Source: Baffinella frigidus
Lineage: Eukaryota > Cryptophyceae > Cryptomonadales > Baffinellaceae
NCBI GenBank assembly: GCA_026770585.1
Contig: MU646382.1
Span: 321,571 to 333,200, forward strand
DNA: 11,630 nucleotides
Reading direction: 5' to 3'
Below are positions 9,001 to 11,057 of the stretch, piece after piece. The notes beneath the pieces were generated by a model that searched no databases, was not told the DNA's origin, and was given only the letters and a program-made list of their open reading frames with translations. A program made the position numbers and the translations under genes. Each line of letters begins with the position of its first letter. Positions within the stretch are counted from its first letter, which is position 1.

Positions 9001-11057
9001 GTCGGCGCCTCTCAGCTCAGCCTAGGGGCGGGGCGGGGGCAAAACCTTAGAGTTTAGGGTTTAGGGTAAACTTGAGGGTTTAGGGTTGAGGGAAATGCCG
9101 GCAGAAAGCGAGACAACTGGGATCCAGACTCGCGGCCCACAACGCTCTCTAGACCATGTCGTGAAACACAACGCTCTCTGGAGCATGTCTTCAGCAGCAT
9201 GATCTACCGAGCGTTGCTCATCGGCGCCTTGCAGCTCAGCCTGGGGGGGCGCACGAAAATTGGGACGCCTGCCTCCGATCCTTGTTCGTGGCAGGTGTTA
9301 CGAAGCAAGTCAGGAGGGAAATGTCGGCGGAAAACAAGGCAGCTGGGATGTAGACGCACGCCCACACCGCTCTGTAGATCATGTCTTCAGGCTGAGGTGA
9401 ACAAGAGTGTTGGGGTCAGGGTTTGGGGTTTGGGGTTTGGGGTTTGGGGTTCGTGGTTTGGGTGGGGTTTGCGTTTTCAATATTCATATTTTGGGGTTTG
9501 GGGTTTGGGGTGTGGGGTTTGGTTTGAGAATTCTGTGGTTTAGGAAGTAGGGTGTAGGGGTAAGGACCTGGAGGATGAGGATCTCTTCGGCCTGCTGCGC
9601 GCGTTTCTTCCGCTCGAATTGCAGGTCCTCCTGCTCACCCAAAATGTCACACAAACACACACATATACGCTGCCACGTTTGTATACGTGACGCGTAGTAG
9701 ATCAGACTGCCCTTCTTTTTGCGCGCCTGGCGTCGGAAACACCGCACAGCTCGTTGCGTCAGCACAAACACCGCATCGTCAGATCCTGCCGTACGCGCAA
9801 CCATCGCACAGCCTGCACACCCACGACACCGCCAGCACAATCGTCGAAAGGTCGTGAAAGGTGGTGCTTGCTGTCGAACGCAAATGCTCATTGCGTGGAG
9901 GCCAACTGGACGGAATGGTGGCTGGGACCTCTAGCTCTGTCCCAGTTCAATTTGGTCTCGTGGATAGAGTGCCCCCCCCGAAATTTTACAGGTGAATTTC
10001 ATGAGGGGGTGTCAAAATTCTTCTGTGAAATTGGGGGGGGGGCACTCTATCTACGAGATGAAATTGAACTGGGACAGAGCTACCATGCCAGAGTGTTCGC
10101 GGGGGTCATTTGTTTTATTGCGAGTGTCAGGACACGCTTGTTGACTTTTGAAAACCTCTCCCTTGCGGATGAATTGACTTTTGGCGACCCCTTCAAAGAA
10201 TCTGGCGTGGTAGGACCTGCAGCTGCGCCGCAACGATTCGTGTCTCGGTGAGGTCAGCCTCCAAGACTTCCTCCCGCTCCAGAATGTCCTTGTGCCGCTC
10301 TTCCAGCGCCAGCTCTGCCTCCAATCTGCAATGGAACCCCGGGAAGTCAGCGACCCCCCCATCCCCTCGCCACGCTACGAGAGTAAGGTTCAGGGCTCAG
10401 GGTTGCGGCACAGCTCCATGCTCAAGACGGCGGAAGCGGAGGAGTGTGTGGGGGCGGACCGCTGCTGCTCAAGCTGGCGCTCGAGGTCCGAGAGTAGAAC
10501 GCGAAGATGCGCAACCTCCACATCTGCCTTGCTGCTTGGCGCGGCGCGCCACGCACTGCGCCCAGGGCTTAGGGTTCAGGGTTGGCGCAAACGGTACGAT
10601 AGCCCGTATTGTTGCAGGCAAGGACGCAGCGGGGTCAGGTCAGGGCAGGGCGCCACATGTCGGGAGGTGAAATCTCGTCGTTACGCCGTTCGGGATAGCG
10701 TTGGCCGGTGAGAGAGTTGGCGTAGAACGCGTTCGCGCTAGACGTTTCCTCGACGAAGGAGTTGCTGGGCACAGAGCGCATCACCTCCACGGTGTACGGT
10801 TCTTGGAAACCGACATCCAGCCCGAACATAAGCTCTTGACTGCGTGAGAACGTTAGCTGCACCCAGCTGCCAGGCGGCCCGAGGAGTAGCTGCCGCGCGT
10901 CCTCGACGTTTCCACTTCTGAACTTGCCAACACGCACCAGCGCGTCCCCCTTCCTCACCTTTCCAGCCTTCGCCACCGGCCCCCCTTCGATGATGTCTGT
11001 CACGACGAGCGCACTGCCCTGTGCTTTGAGCCCCAGGCCCACCCCGCACGCGGCCAT
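1..11057 (-). CDS. Multi-exon gene: PDZ-like domain plus very long coiled coil (3' end outside window)
   Basis: I read this as one spliced gene. In sense order the exons I can support are 10657-11057, 10412-10531, 10217-10325, 9568-9630, 9208-9240, 8911-9021, 8667-8762, 8020-8172, 7190-7786, 6655-6873, 6472-6537, 6193-6300, 5898-5930, 5537-5662, 5116-5160, 4869-4916, 4669-4776, 4401-4505, 4168-4224, 3891-3908, 3749-3781, 3517-3582, 3335-3358, 2997-3074, 2443-2559, 2266-2325, 2010-2069, 1481-1552, 731-822, 234-260 and 1-33. The frame stays open across all joins. The product has an N-terminal PDZ-like domain followed by about 950 residues of charged heptad-like sequence with no predicted signal peptide or membrane segment, suggesting a cytoplasmic scaffold or cytoskeletal/ciliary structural protein; that role is inference from architecture only. 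I do not recognise a named family. The single-gene reading is well supported from 4401 to 11057 and weaker to the left, where exons are small, duplicated and sometimes broken. Confidence 0.65.
43..230. repeat. Telomere-like array, TTTAGGG type
   Basis: Mostly TTTAGGG with TTCAGGG, TACAGGG and TTTGTGG variants. It is interstitial: non-repeat sequence with open frame continues on both sides, so this is not a chromosome end. Confidence 0.85.
234..260 (-). CDS. Exon 30: possible micro-exon
   Basis: A 27-nt GC-rich island inside telomere-like repeats has acceptor ACGCAG|G and donor CGCG|GTCTGA. In the phase left by exon 29 it reads (R)AEAAVLRA, similar in character to the end of exon 10. The abrupt composition change is the main evidence. 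Confidence 0.35.
262..446. repeat. Telomere-like array
   Basis: TTCAGGG units at first, then TTTGGGG and TTTTGGG variants. It fills the left part of the intron between exons 29 and 30. Confidence 0.8.
450..735. repeat. Short direct repeat flanking element G copy 2
   Basis: GCGGGGTCAGxxAAGAGG...GGCGTCGCGCACC occurs at 455-494 and again at 692-731, where it ends at the exon 29 donor. The left copy, followed directly by the foldback element, may be the relic of a lost exon 29 duplicate. Between them 637-686 holds C-rich telomere-like units. Confidence 0.6.
491..632. mobile_element. Foldback element, family G copy 2
   Basis: The left end CCACGCAAGATTGCTGAAGG and the right end CCTTCCAAGAATCTGGCGTGG are inverted repeats. 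The right half (GAATTGACGTCTGGCGACCC) matches copy 1 at about 10172-10193. The right flank is TA and the left flank CA. It lies in the intron between exons 29 and 30. Confidence 0.7.
731..822 (-). CDS. Exon 29: coiled coil
   Basis: The reading VSRAAAERQGREVAELRGRG continues EELEDEAARS and is open for 92 nt between CTTCCAG| and CAG|GTGCGC. It starts in phase 0 and ends in phase 2; the next candidate exon starts with one extra base, so the frame can continue. Confidence 0.5.
823..1480. repeat. Inverted copies of exon-intron pieces, plus dispersed repeat copy 1
   Basis: On the plus strand 1197-1252 encodes MGAELEGAGEAARALEA followed by GTGTGATGCCGACTC, the same order as exon 25-27 and its donor but on the opposite strand. 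Shorter plus-strand copies end at 1052 (KLEGAAEA|GTGGTATACCGACTC) and 832 (LEA|GTGCGATACCGACTC). TTCAGGG/TTCAGAG heptamers follow (1266-1338). The stretch 866-970 is copy 1 of the dispersed repeat. A minus-oriented remnant of exon 28 (MEEAVQALG) is at 1363-1397. The 164-codon plus-strand ORF here runs through these repeats and is not taken as a gene. Confidence 0.6.
1481..1552 (-). CDS. Exon 28: coiled coil
   Basis: This exon has 24 codons, acceptor CCGGCAG|GTG and donor GGG|GTGCGT, phase 0 at both ends. It reads VRRRLAEELERGRVDMEEAV followed by TALG. Broken copies of its first half lie at 1653-1690 and 1815-1855, and of its second half at 1363-1397. Confidence 0.55.
1696..1816. repeat. Dispersed direct repeat, copy 2
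   Basis: This is similar to 866-970. Shared pieces are AGAGTTTAATTTCGGAACA (TTTGATTT in the other copy), CAGATT, CCCGCTATCT, GGCTTCCGACGCCG and TTTTAGGCATACGATGAT. The GCTATTTTAGGCATAC motif is itself duplicated here (1771 and 1791). It may be a fragment of a mobile or intron element. Confidence 0.6.
2010..2069 (-). CDS. Exon 27: copy of the 3' half of exon 25
   Basis: These 20 codons (MARMGEEFEGAVEAGRALEA) end at GCG|GTATGATGCC. The acceptor is either GGGGAG|ATG (phase 0) or a telomere-derived TTTAG just upstream, which would not keep the frame. The strong similarity to exons 25 and 26 extends into the intron start. Confidence 0.45.
2266..2325 (-). CDS. Exon 26: copy of the 3' half of exon 25
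   Basis: These 20 codons (MGRMGADLEGAAEAARRLEE) end at GAG|GTATGATGCC. The only in-frame acceptor is GGGGAG|ATG, which lies inside what is coding sequence in exon 25, so splicing here is plausible but unproven. Phase 0 at both ends. Confidence 0.45.
2443..2559 (-). CDS. Exon 25: coiled coil, parent of the 820-2560 duplications
   Basis: This exon has 39 codons, acceptor CTACAG|GGA and donor GAG|GTACGA, phase 0 at both ends. It begins GSKLEMEAVKRELWAANGEM and continues ARMGAELEGAAEAGRGLEE. The second part and the following GTACGATGCCGACT intron start are repeated in exons 26 and 27 and, inverted, on the plus strand at 1197-1270. Confidence 0.65.
2563..2996. repeat. Telomere-like array, TTTAGGG type
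   Basis: This is the purest array in the window, with long runs of exact TTTAGGG (for example 2584-2625 and 2834-2875) mixed with TTCAGGG and TCTAGGG. It is interrupted at 2803-2833 by a 14-nt remnant of the end of exon 24 with its own GAG|GTAACC donor and CCGCAG acceptor context. It fills the intron between exons 24 and 25 and reads CCCTAAA in the gene's sense. Confidence 0.85.
2997..3074 (-). CDS. Exon 24: coiled coil
   Basis: This exon has 26 codons, acceptor CCCAG|GCG and donor GAG|GTAAAC, phase 0 at both ends. It includes AHSETQRIDLVAAKRVLAAA and ends GRDGE. Telomere-like repeats begin immediately at both splice sites: the donor itself reads GTAAACCCTAAA. A 14-nt remnant of its 3' end (GGCGCGACGGCGAG, sense) lies at 2810-2823. 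Confidence 0.65.
3075..3334. repeat. Telomere-like array made of several homogenised variant blocks
   Basis: Successive blocks consist of TTTGGTG, TTTGGGG, GTGTAGG, TTTCGGG and GTGTCGG heptamers. The period of seven is kept throughout while the unit sequence changes block by block. It fills the whole intron between exons 23 and 24. Confidence 0.8.
3335..3358 (-). CDS. Exon 23: micro-exon, copy of the end of exon 22
   Basis: These eight codons (VVGLREEL) lie between ACGGAG| and CTG|GTGGGC, phase 0. They duplicate the C-terminal part of exon 22. The acceptor is weak because it is preceded directly by CCCCAAAC heptamers. Real use is uncertain, but inclusion or skipping would not change frame. 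Confidence 0.35.
3361..3512. repeat. Telomere-like array, homogenised to GGTGTAG units
   Basis: A degenerate left part is followed by about ten exact GGTGTAG heptamers between about 3417 and 3483. The array fills the intron between exons 22 and 23. Confidence 0.8.
3517..3582 (-). CDS. Exon 22: coiled coil
   Basis: This exon has 22 codons, acceptor AATCAG|GCG and donor CTG|GTGAAC, phase 0 at both ends. It reads AGALRDEVERGRAECVGLRE followed by EL. Its end is repeated in exon 23. It is bounded on both sides by telomere-like arrays. Confidence 0.6.
3590..3656. repeat. Telomere-like array
   Basis: TTTAGGG and TTCAGGG units directly adjoin the exon 22 acceptor region (GATTGAAGGTTTAGGG). Confidence 0.75.
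3749..3781 (-). CDS. Exon 21: short coiled coil
   Basis: These 11 codons (AGGLRDEVERQ) lie between ACACAG| and CAG|GTACC, phase 0 at both ends. The start matches exon 22 (AGALRDEVERGR); the final ERQ and the donor match exons 18-20. It looks like a chimera formed by recombination between two exon families. Confidence 0.45.
3891..3908 (-). CDS. Exon 20: possible micro-exon, remnant of exon 18/19
   Basis: Only the terminal piece GERQ and the CAG|GTGGCC donor of exons 18/19 remain. With acceptor GAAGAG|CAC this would be a six-codon, phase-0 exon (HRGERQ). It could equally be a dead remnant carried along by duplication of the intron, because 3908-3975 is itself a copy of 3682-3747. Confidence 0.25.
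3970..4168. mobile_element. Foldback element, family C; end coincides with a splice donor
   Basis: The left end GGTACCACACGAGAATGCTA and the right end TAGCATTCTCGAGTGGTACC type sequences (right: CAGCATTCTCGAGTGGTACC) are inverted repeats of about 33 bp, through CCTATTT/AAATAGG. The element is about 199 bp. Its right end GGTACC overlaps the exon 19 donor CAG|GTACC. The same CAG|GTACC donor occurs at exon 21. Confidence 0.8.
4168..4224 (-). CDS. Exon 19: partial copy of exon 18
   Basis: This sequence is a near-exact copy of the last 13 codons of exon 18 (ETHEARADRGERQ), ending CAG|GTACC. Upstream of that similarity the best in-frame acceptor is GTCAGTAG|AGC, giving 19 codons in phase 0. The nearer CCAG at 4211 would shift the frame. 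The donor coincides with the end of a foldback element. Confidence 0.45.
4244..4392. mobile_element. Foldback element, family B
   Basis: The left end ATCCGGGAACATGTTTAATT and the right end AAATAAAACATGTCCCCGGAT are inverted repeats, continuing through TTTAAAAGAAAATGGA / TCCATTTTCTTTTAAA. It is 149 bp in the 176-nt intron between exons 18 and 19, eight bases from the exon 18 donor. The interior is AT-rich and includes GGGCCCTAATTAAT. Confidence 0.85.
4401..4505 (-). CDS. Exon 18: coiled coil
   Basis: This exon has 35 codons, acceptor GTGCAG|GTG and donor CGCCAG|GTGACC, phase 0 at both ends. It begins VAELRRQAALVERKRVDWQA and ends ETHEARADRGERQ. The last 13 codons and the CAG|GT donor recur in exon 19. 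Both flanking introns are dominated by foldback elements. Confidence 0.75.
4514..4660. mobile_element. Foldback element, family A copy 1; nearly a complete intron
   Basis: The left end CCGAGGCCACGCAATTCAAA and the right end TTTAAATTGCATGGCCTCGG are inverted repeats of about 36 bp (pairing continues to GCTATCTT/AAGATAGC). The intron between exons 17 and 18 runs from 4506 to 4668, so the element leaves only eight bases at each splice site. This is the best introner-like example in the window. Confidence 0.85.
4669..4776 (-). CDS. Exon 17: coiled coil, paralogue of exon 14
   Basis: This exon has 36 codons, acceptor GAACAG|GAC and donor GAG|GTTAGT, phase 0 at both ends. It reads DQREMGAWRAKLQGEEAARV and then an Ala/Glu-rich end (AAAALQAAAAEREEE). 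Its donor lies eight bases from the end of a foldback element that makes up nearly the whole next intron. Confidence 0.75.
4808..4865. repeat. (GA)n microsatellite and 23-bp poly-G run
   Basis: A GA-dinucleotide tract (4808-4841) is followed by a G run (4843-4865). They form the 92-nt intron between exons 16 and 17. On the sense strand this reads GTG, poly-C, then (TC)n, giving a long polypyrimidine tract before the GGAACAG acceptor. A CTAAC branch-like motif lies at 4801-4807 on the minus strand. Confidence 0.85.
4869..4916 (-). CDS. Exon 16: short coiled coil
   Basis: These 16 codons (VAKEEAAQRETGCREA) lie between CCACAG| and GCG|GTGCCC, phase 0 at both ends. Together with exon 17 they reproduce the layout of exon 14, with a 92-nt simple-sequence intron inserted in the middle. 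Confidence 0.6.
4971..5107. mobile_element. Foldback-type intron element, family D copy 1
   Basis: The ends TTTCGCCTAAGTCAAC (4983-4998) and GTTGACTTAAGGTAAAA (5091-5107) are inverted repeats. An internal palindrome-like CCTGCTCCCAGAGCAGG lies at about 5030-5046. It is in the opposite orientation to copy 2. It lies in the intron between exons 15 and 16, eight bases from the GC donor of exon 15. Confidence 0.7.
5116..5160 (-). CDS. Exon 15: short copy of exon 16, GC donor
   Basis: These 15 codons (VAKGEAAQREVECRK) follow CCTTAG| and end at AAG|GCAAGA, which is the consensus form of a GC-AG donor. They are a close paralogue of exon 16 (VAKEEAAQRETGCREA). The adjacent intron start is also duplicated (GGGCACACG at 4921 and 5165). 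Both phases are 0. Confidence 0.55.
5161..5358. other. Intron part between exons 14 and 15 without recognised feature
   Basis: The first 25 bases (GGGCACACG and following) duplicate 4921-4945, showing descent from the neighbouring intron. Two CCACTTTTG motifs occur (near 5209 and 5238). Otherwise nothing recognisable and no coding pattern. Confidence 0.4.
5359..5525. mobile_element. Foldback-type intron element, family D copy 2, with a 26-bp tandem duplication
   Basis: This is an inverted copy of 4971-5107. Both contain GGACCTGCTCTGGGAGCAGG and GAGTTGACT, read on opposite strands. Its ends (TTTTACCTTAACTCAAC and GTTGACTGAAATA) are inverted. Next to the exon 14 donor a 26-bp unit starting TGAAATATGCTGGCTCAAAG is duplicated (5474-5499 and 5500-5525). 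Confidence 0.65.
5537..5662 (-). CDS. Exon 14: coiled coil
   Basis: This exon has 42 codons, acceptor GGACAG|GGG and donor GCCGAG|GTCAGC, phase 0 at both ends. It contains GRVHAEEECREAVRRMAEEA and then REMGAWRAQLQGEEAARAAA. The second half matches exon 17 (REMGAWRAKLQGEEAARVDA), and the first half is like exon 13. It appears to be the more complete copy of a unit that is split by an intron in exons 16/17. Confidence 0.75.
5898..5930 (-). CDS. Exon 13: truncated copy of exon 14 with a possible GC donor
   Basis: These 11 codons (ARVRAEEECRE) after ACATAG| match the first 11 of exon 14 (GRVHAEEECRE). The copy breaks off at GAG|GCCCGT. If that is a GC-AG intron the exon is in frame (phase 0); if not, the frame runs to a stop five codons later. 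The sequence following the break (GCCCGTACGC followed by a C-rich stretch) recurs at 6117-6145 on the other side of a foldback element. It may be a decaying exon. Confidence 0.35.
5939..6093. mobile_element. Foldback element, family A copy 2
   Basis: The left end ATGTGCGAGGCCACTCAATT and the right end AATTGAGTGGCCCCGCACAT are inverted repeats extending through TTTAAAC. The element is about 155 bp and lies in the intron between exons 12 and 13, eight bases from the exon 13 acceptor. It shares the GGCCACxCAATTxAAAC terminus with the copy at 4514-4660. A degenerate direct repeat (TATGGTGTAGGG... to GTACGGGCCT) flanks it at 5863-5898 and 6099-6138. Confidence 0.75.
6193..6300 (-). CDS. Exon 12: coiled coil
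   Basis: This exon has 36 codons, acceptor ATCCAG|GAG and donor GCG|GTAATC, phase 0 at both ends. It reads ERVADVERKIGGLEEVVREG, then EKGREDAEGRVRSAEA. Typical heptad spacing of V, I and L is visible. No close copy exists elsewhere in the window. The upstream intron holds telomere-like repeats and the downstream one a foldback element. Confidence 0.75.
6312..6460. repeat. Telomere-like array followed by a 12-bp GGTAGGGTGCGT repeat
   Basis: The segment 6312-6383 holds degenerate TTTAGGG units. The segment 6386-6460 holds about five units of the type GTGCGTGGTAGG. Together they fill the intron between exons 11 and 12. Confidence 0.7.
6472..6537 (-). CDS. Exon 11: duplicated 3' half of exon 10
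   Basis: This exon has 22 codons, TSH followed by VEGALLRRAEEAEAAVARA, ending at the same kind of donor (GCT|GTTGTATG). The acceptor TTCTAG|ACC is supplied by a tandem CTGTTCTAGA repeat that fills the small intron between exons 10 and 11. Using the acceptor nearest the exon gives phase 0. Nucleotide identity to exon 10 over the shared part is very high, so the duplication is recent. Confidence 0.6.
6537..6628. repeat. TCTAGAACAG decamer repeats around a stem-loop
   Basis: There are three tandem TCTAGAACAG units at 6537-6566 and two at 6609-6628. Between them GTCACGTGAGTGTG (6566-6579) pairs with CACACTCATGTGAC (6592-6605) to form a hairpin. The repeats form most of the intron between exons 10 and 11 and provide its TTCTAG acceptors on the sense strand. 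Confidence 0.8.
6655..6873 (-). CDS. Exon 10: coiled coil
   Basis: This exon has 73 codons, acceptor TCCGCAG|AGG and donor GCT|GTTGTACG, phase 0. An alternative donor three bases further on would also keep frame. It includes EARVALLEAHERENETAHSA and ends LLRRAEEAEAAVARA. That last part is repeated almost exactly in exon 11, together with its donor, showing a partial exon duplication. Confidence 0.75.
7064..7170. mobile_element. Foldback element, family E (AT-rich)
   Basis: The left end TTAATTAATTGCTTTTGAGC and the right end GCAAAAAGCAATTAATTAA are inverted repeats of about 28 bp, continuing with AACGAAAATTA / AAATTTCGTT. It is 107 bp long and lies in the intron between exons 9 and 10, about 20 bases from the exon 9 donor. 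It is strongly AT-rich compared with the flanking exons. Confidence 0.75.
7190..7786 (-). CDS. Exon 9: largest exon, 199-residue coiled coil
   Basis: This is the clearest coding segment in the window. The 199 codons are uninterrupted, with acceptor GAACAG|GTG and donor GCGCAG|GTTC, phase 0 at both ends. The sequence is a continuous, highly charged heptad repeat, for example MASRDALAQELRDLRDTLGE and ARVQEVEKEKRALDTELLAE. It resembles the generic rod of myosin/SMC/golgin-type coiled coils, but no family-specific motif is seen. The opposite strand is also open here; that is expected from GC-rich codon bias and is not a second gene. Confidence 0.85.
7836..7965. repeat. 32-33 bp minisatellite
   Basis: About four diverged units are built on TACGCTTAGGGTGTAGG plus GTTTATGAGGG, with TACGCTTAGGG at 7844, 7875 and 7907 and a variant near 7939. 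It contains a telomere-like TTAGGGTGTAGGG core. It lies in the intron between exons 8 and 9. Confidence 0.7.
8020..8172 (-). CDS. Exon 8: coiled coil
   Basis: This exon has 51 codons between CGCAG|AAC and GAG|GTACCC, phase 0 at both ends. Its N-terminal half is paralogous to exon 7; the rest (ELGVLATEGQDERAATERCV and SLEAANAEQE) is unique and helical. The next intron carries a 32-33 bp minisatellite. Confidence 0.75.
8273..8350. repeat. Nested palindrome: 28-bp perfect palindrome within a longer hairpin
   Basis: Positions 8280-8307 form a perfect 28-bp palindrome centred on CTGCAG (GGGCCCTAGACCTG and its reverse complement). In addition 8273-8300 and 8323-8350 are inverted copies with two mismatches, both ending ATGTCCTGGGCCC outward. 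The core resembles the 24-bp minisatellite unit nearby, so it probably formed by inverted duplication of that unit. Confidence 0.85.
8410..8492. repeat. 24-bp minisatellite, left array
   Basis: Units of CAGGTGTAGGGCCCAGGACA plus GATT are repeated two full times, followed by partial units. The array is preceded by GTGTCAGGACGCGGGCCTG, the counterpart of GTGTCAGCACACGGACCTG at 8779. It lies in the intron between exons 7 and 8. Confidence 0.75.
8667..8762 (-). CDS. Exon 7: coiled coil, paralogue of exons 6 and 8
   Basis: This exon has 32 codons, acceptor GTGCAG|AAT and donor ACG|GTGCGG, phase 0 at both ends. It starts NLTMQRDLETSRGLVESLRT, closely matching the start of exon 8 (NLALQRSLALERTSVESLRI), and ends ELQQT like exon 6. 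The intron before its acceptor contains a GTGTCAGCACACGGACC segment that recurs near 8188 and 8372. Confidence 0.75.
8817..8890. repeat. 24-bp minisatellite, right array
   Basis: There are three tandem 24-bp units, each starting CAGGTGTAGG or CAGGTGGAGC and ending ATT, with a GGGCCC-like core. The same unit occurs at 8410-8490. Both arrays sit at the same place relative to paralogous exons 6/7 and the intron left of exon 7. Confidence 0.75.
8911..9021 (-). CDS. Exon 6: coiled coil
   Basis: This exon has 37 codons, acceptor CCCTAG|GCT and donor ACG|GTGCGG, phase 0 at both ends. It begins AELRGADERHASKLQDSERD and ends EMVELQQT. The C-terminal motif ELQQT and the following donor sequence GTGCGGTCCCA are shared with exon 7, so exons 6 and 7 descend from one exon-intron unit. 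Confidence 0.75.
9042..9091. repeat. Short telomere-like array
   Basis: A few TTTAGGG/TTGAGGG units lie beside the acceptor of exon 6. Confidence 0.65.
9092..9398. repeat. Tandem duplication of an intron-exon unit
   Basis: The segment 9092-9190 (GGAAATGCCGGCAGAAAGCG...) recurs in diverged form at 9318-9398 (GGAAATGTCGGCGGAAAACA...). Both end with a CATGTCTTCAG motif next to the AG-exon boundary. CACAACGCTCTCT is itself repeated within the first copy (9139 and 9168). Confidence 0.65.
9208..9240 (-). CDS. Exon 5: mini-exon, truncated copy of exon 6
   Basis: These 11 codons (AELQGADEQRS) lie between CCCCAG| and TCG|GTAGATC, phase 0 at both ends. They are a near copy of the start of exon 6 (AELRGADERHAS). 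The flanking intron sequence is also duplicated (9092-9190 resembles 9318-9398), so this unit arose by tandem duplication and then lost its 3' part. It could be skipped in the mRNA without changing frame. Confidence 0.5.
9414..9560. repeat. Telomere-like array, mainly TTTGGGG units
   Basis: Degenerate heptamers of the form GGGTTTG/GGGGTTT are interrupted by an AT-rich piece (TTTTCAATATTCATATTTTG). The array ends near the donor of exon 4. In the sense strand of the gene it reads CCCCAAA. Confidence 0.75.
9568..9630 (-). CDS. Exon 4: short coiled coil
   Basis: This exon has 21 codons, acceptor GAGCAG|GAG and donor CTCCAG|GTCC, with phase 0 at both ends. The translation EDLQFERKKRAQQAEEILIL plus Q is strongly helical and charged. 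The frame stays open into the flanking introns, but the sequence there changes to low-complexity telomere-like or unrelated sequence, so the coding part is limited to these bases. Confidence 0.7.
9631..9931. other. Intron interior without recognised feature
   Basis: This 300-bp part of the exon 3-4 intron is CA-rich at first (ACACAAACACACACATATAC) and then unique sequence. It is open in several frames, but no helical coding pattern, domain or repeat is recognisable, and nothing similar occurs elsewhere in the window. Confidence 0.4.
9932..10082. mobile_element. Foldback element, family F, with about 60-bp arms
   Basis: The left arm starts TAGCTCTGTCCCAGTTCAAT and the right arm ends with its reverse complement, ATTGAACTGGGACAGAGCTA. 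Pairing continues with few mismatches through GATAGAGTGCCCCCCC / GGGGGGGCACTCTATC to the CACAG region, leaving a short loop. It directly abuts element G, sharing one TA. This is a non-autonomous DNA-transposon-like hairpin. Confidence 0.8.
10081..10212. mobile_element. Foldback (MITE-like) element, family G copy 1
   Basis: The left end TACCATGCCAGA and the right end TCTGGCGTGGTA are inverted repeats, continuing with GGGGGTC/GACCCC. The element ends with TA on both sides, like a TA target-site duplication. It is about 132 bp and lies in the intron between exons 3 and 4, ending four bases from the donor. A second copy lies at 491-632. No transposase is encoded. Confidence 0.7.
10217..10325 (-). 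CDS. Exon 3: coiled coil
   Basis: This exon is 109 nt: one base that completes the previous codon, then 36 codons. It has acceptor TTGCAG|A and donor CTGCAG|GTCC. The translation LEAELALEERHKDILEREEV continues as a charged coiled coil and ends IVAAQLQ. From here on nearly all junctions are phase 0. The donor is only four bases from the end of a foldback element that fills the start of the next intron. Confidence 0.75.
10412..10531 (-). CDS. Exon 2: coiled coil
   Basis: This exon is 120 nt. It begins with one base that completes the codon split by exon 1 (acceptor CCAAGCAG|C) and ends in phase 2 at CT|GTGCCG. The translation includes ADVEVAHLRVLLSDLERQLE, a clear heptad pattern, then a Ser-rich linker and VLSMEL. 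The phase agrees with both neighbours (AT+C giving Ile; CT+A giving Leu). An alternative donor at CG|GTCCGC, which would drop the Ser-rich linker, also keeps frame and cannot be excluded. The intron to its left begins with degenerate CCCTGA heptamers. Confidence 0.6.
10657..11057 (-). CDS. Exon 1: PDZ-like domain
   Basis: Read from the ATG at 11055-11057 this gives 133 codons and ends in phase 2 at a GT donor (GACAT|GTGGCG). Residues 4-8 CGVGL resemble the GLGF-type carboxylate-binding loop of PDZ domains. ALVVTDIIEGGPVAKAGKV and RKGDALVRVGK then match the classic PDZ pattern of a beta strand, a GGPA-like turn, a short helix and a GD-L--V strand; the domain ends near VQLTFSRS (about residue 73). 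The next 60 residues are not recognisable. PDZ domains bind C-terminal peptides, so a scaffolding role is likely. The same frame stays open upstream through GTG codons to a stop near 11099, and a CAG that could be an acceptor lies at about 11088, so the true start could be an exon further right. Past the donor the frame meets a stop at 10632-10634, which supports splicing at 10656. Confidence 0.7.

Noticed and set aside
9484-9891. 135-codon minus-strand ORF including exon 4
   Set aside because: Only 21 codons show the coiled-coil pattern; the rest has no helical or domain character and reads into telomere-like repeats on one side and CA-rich intron on the other.
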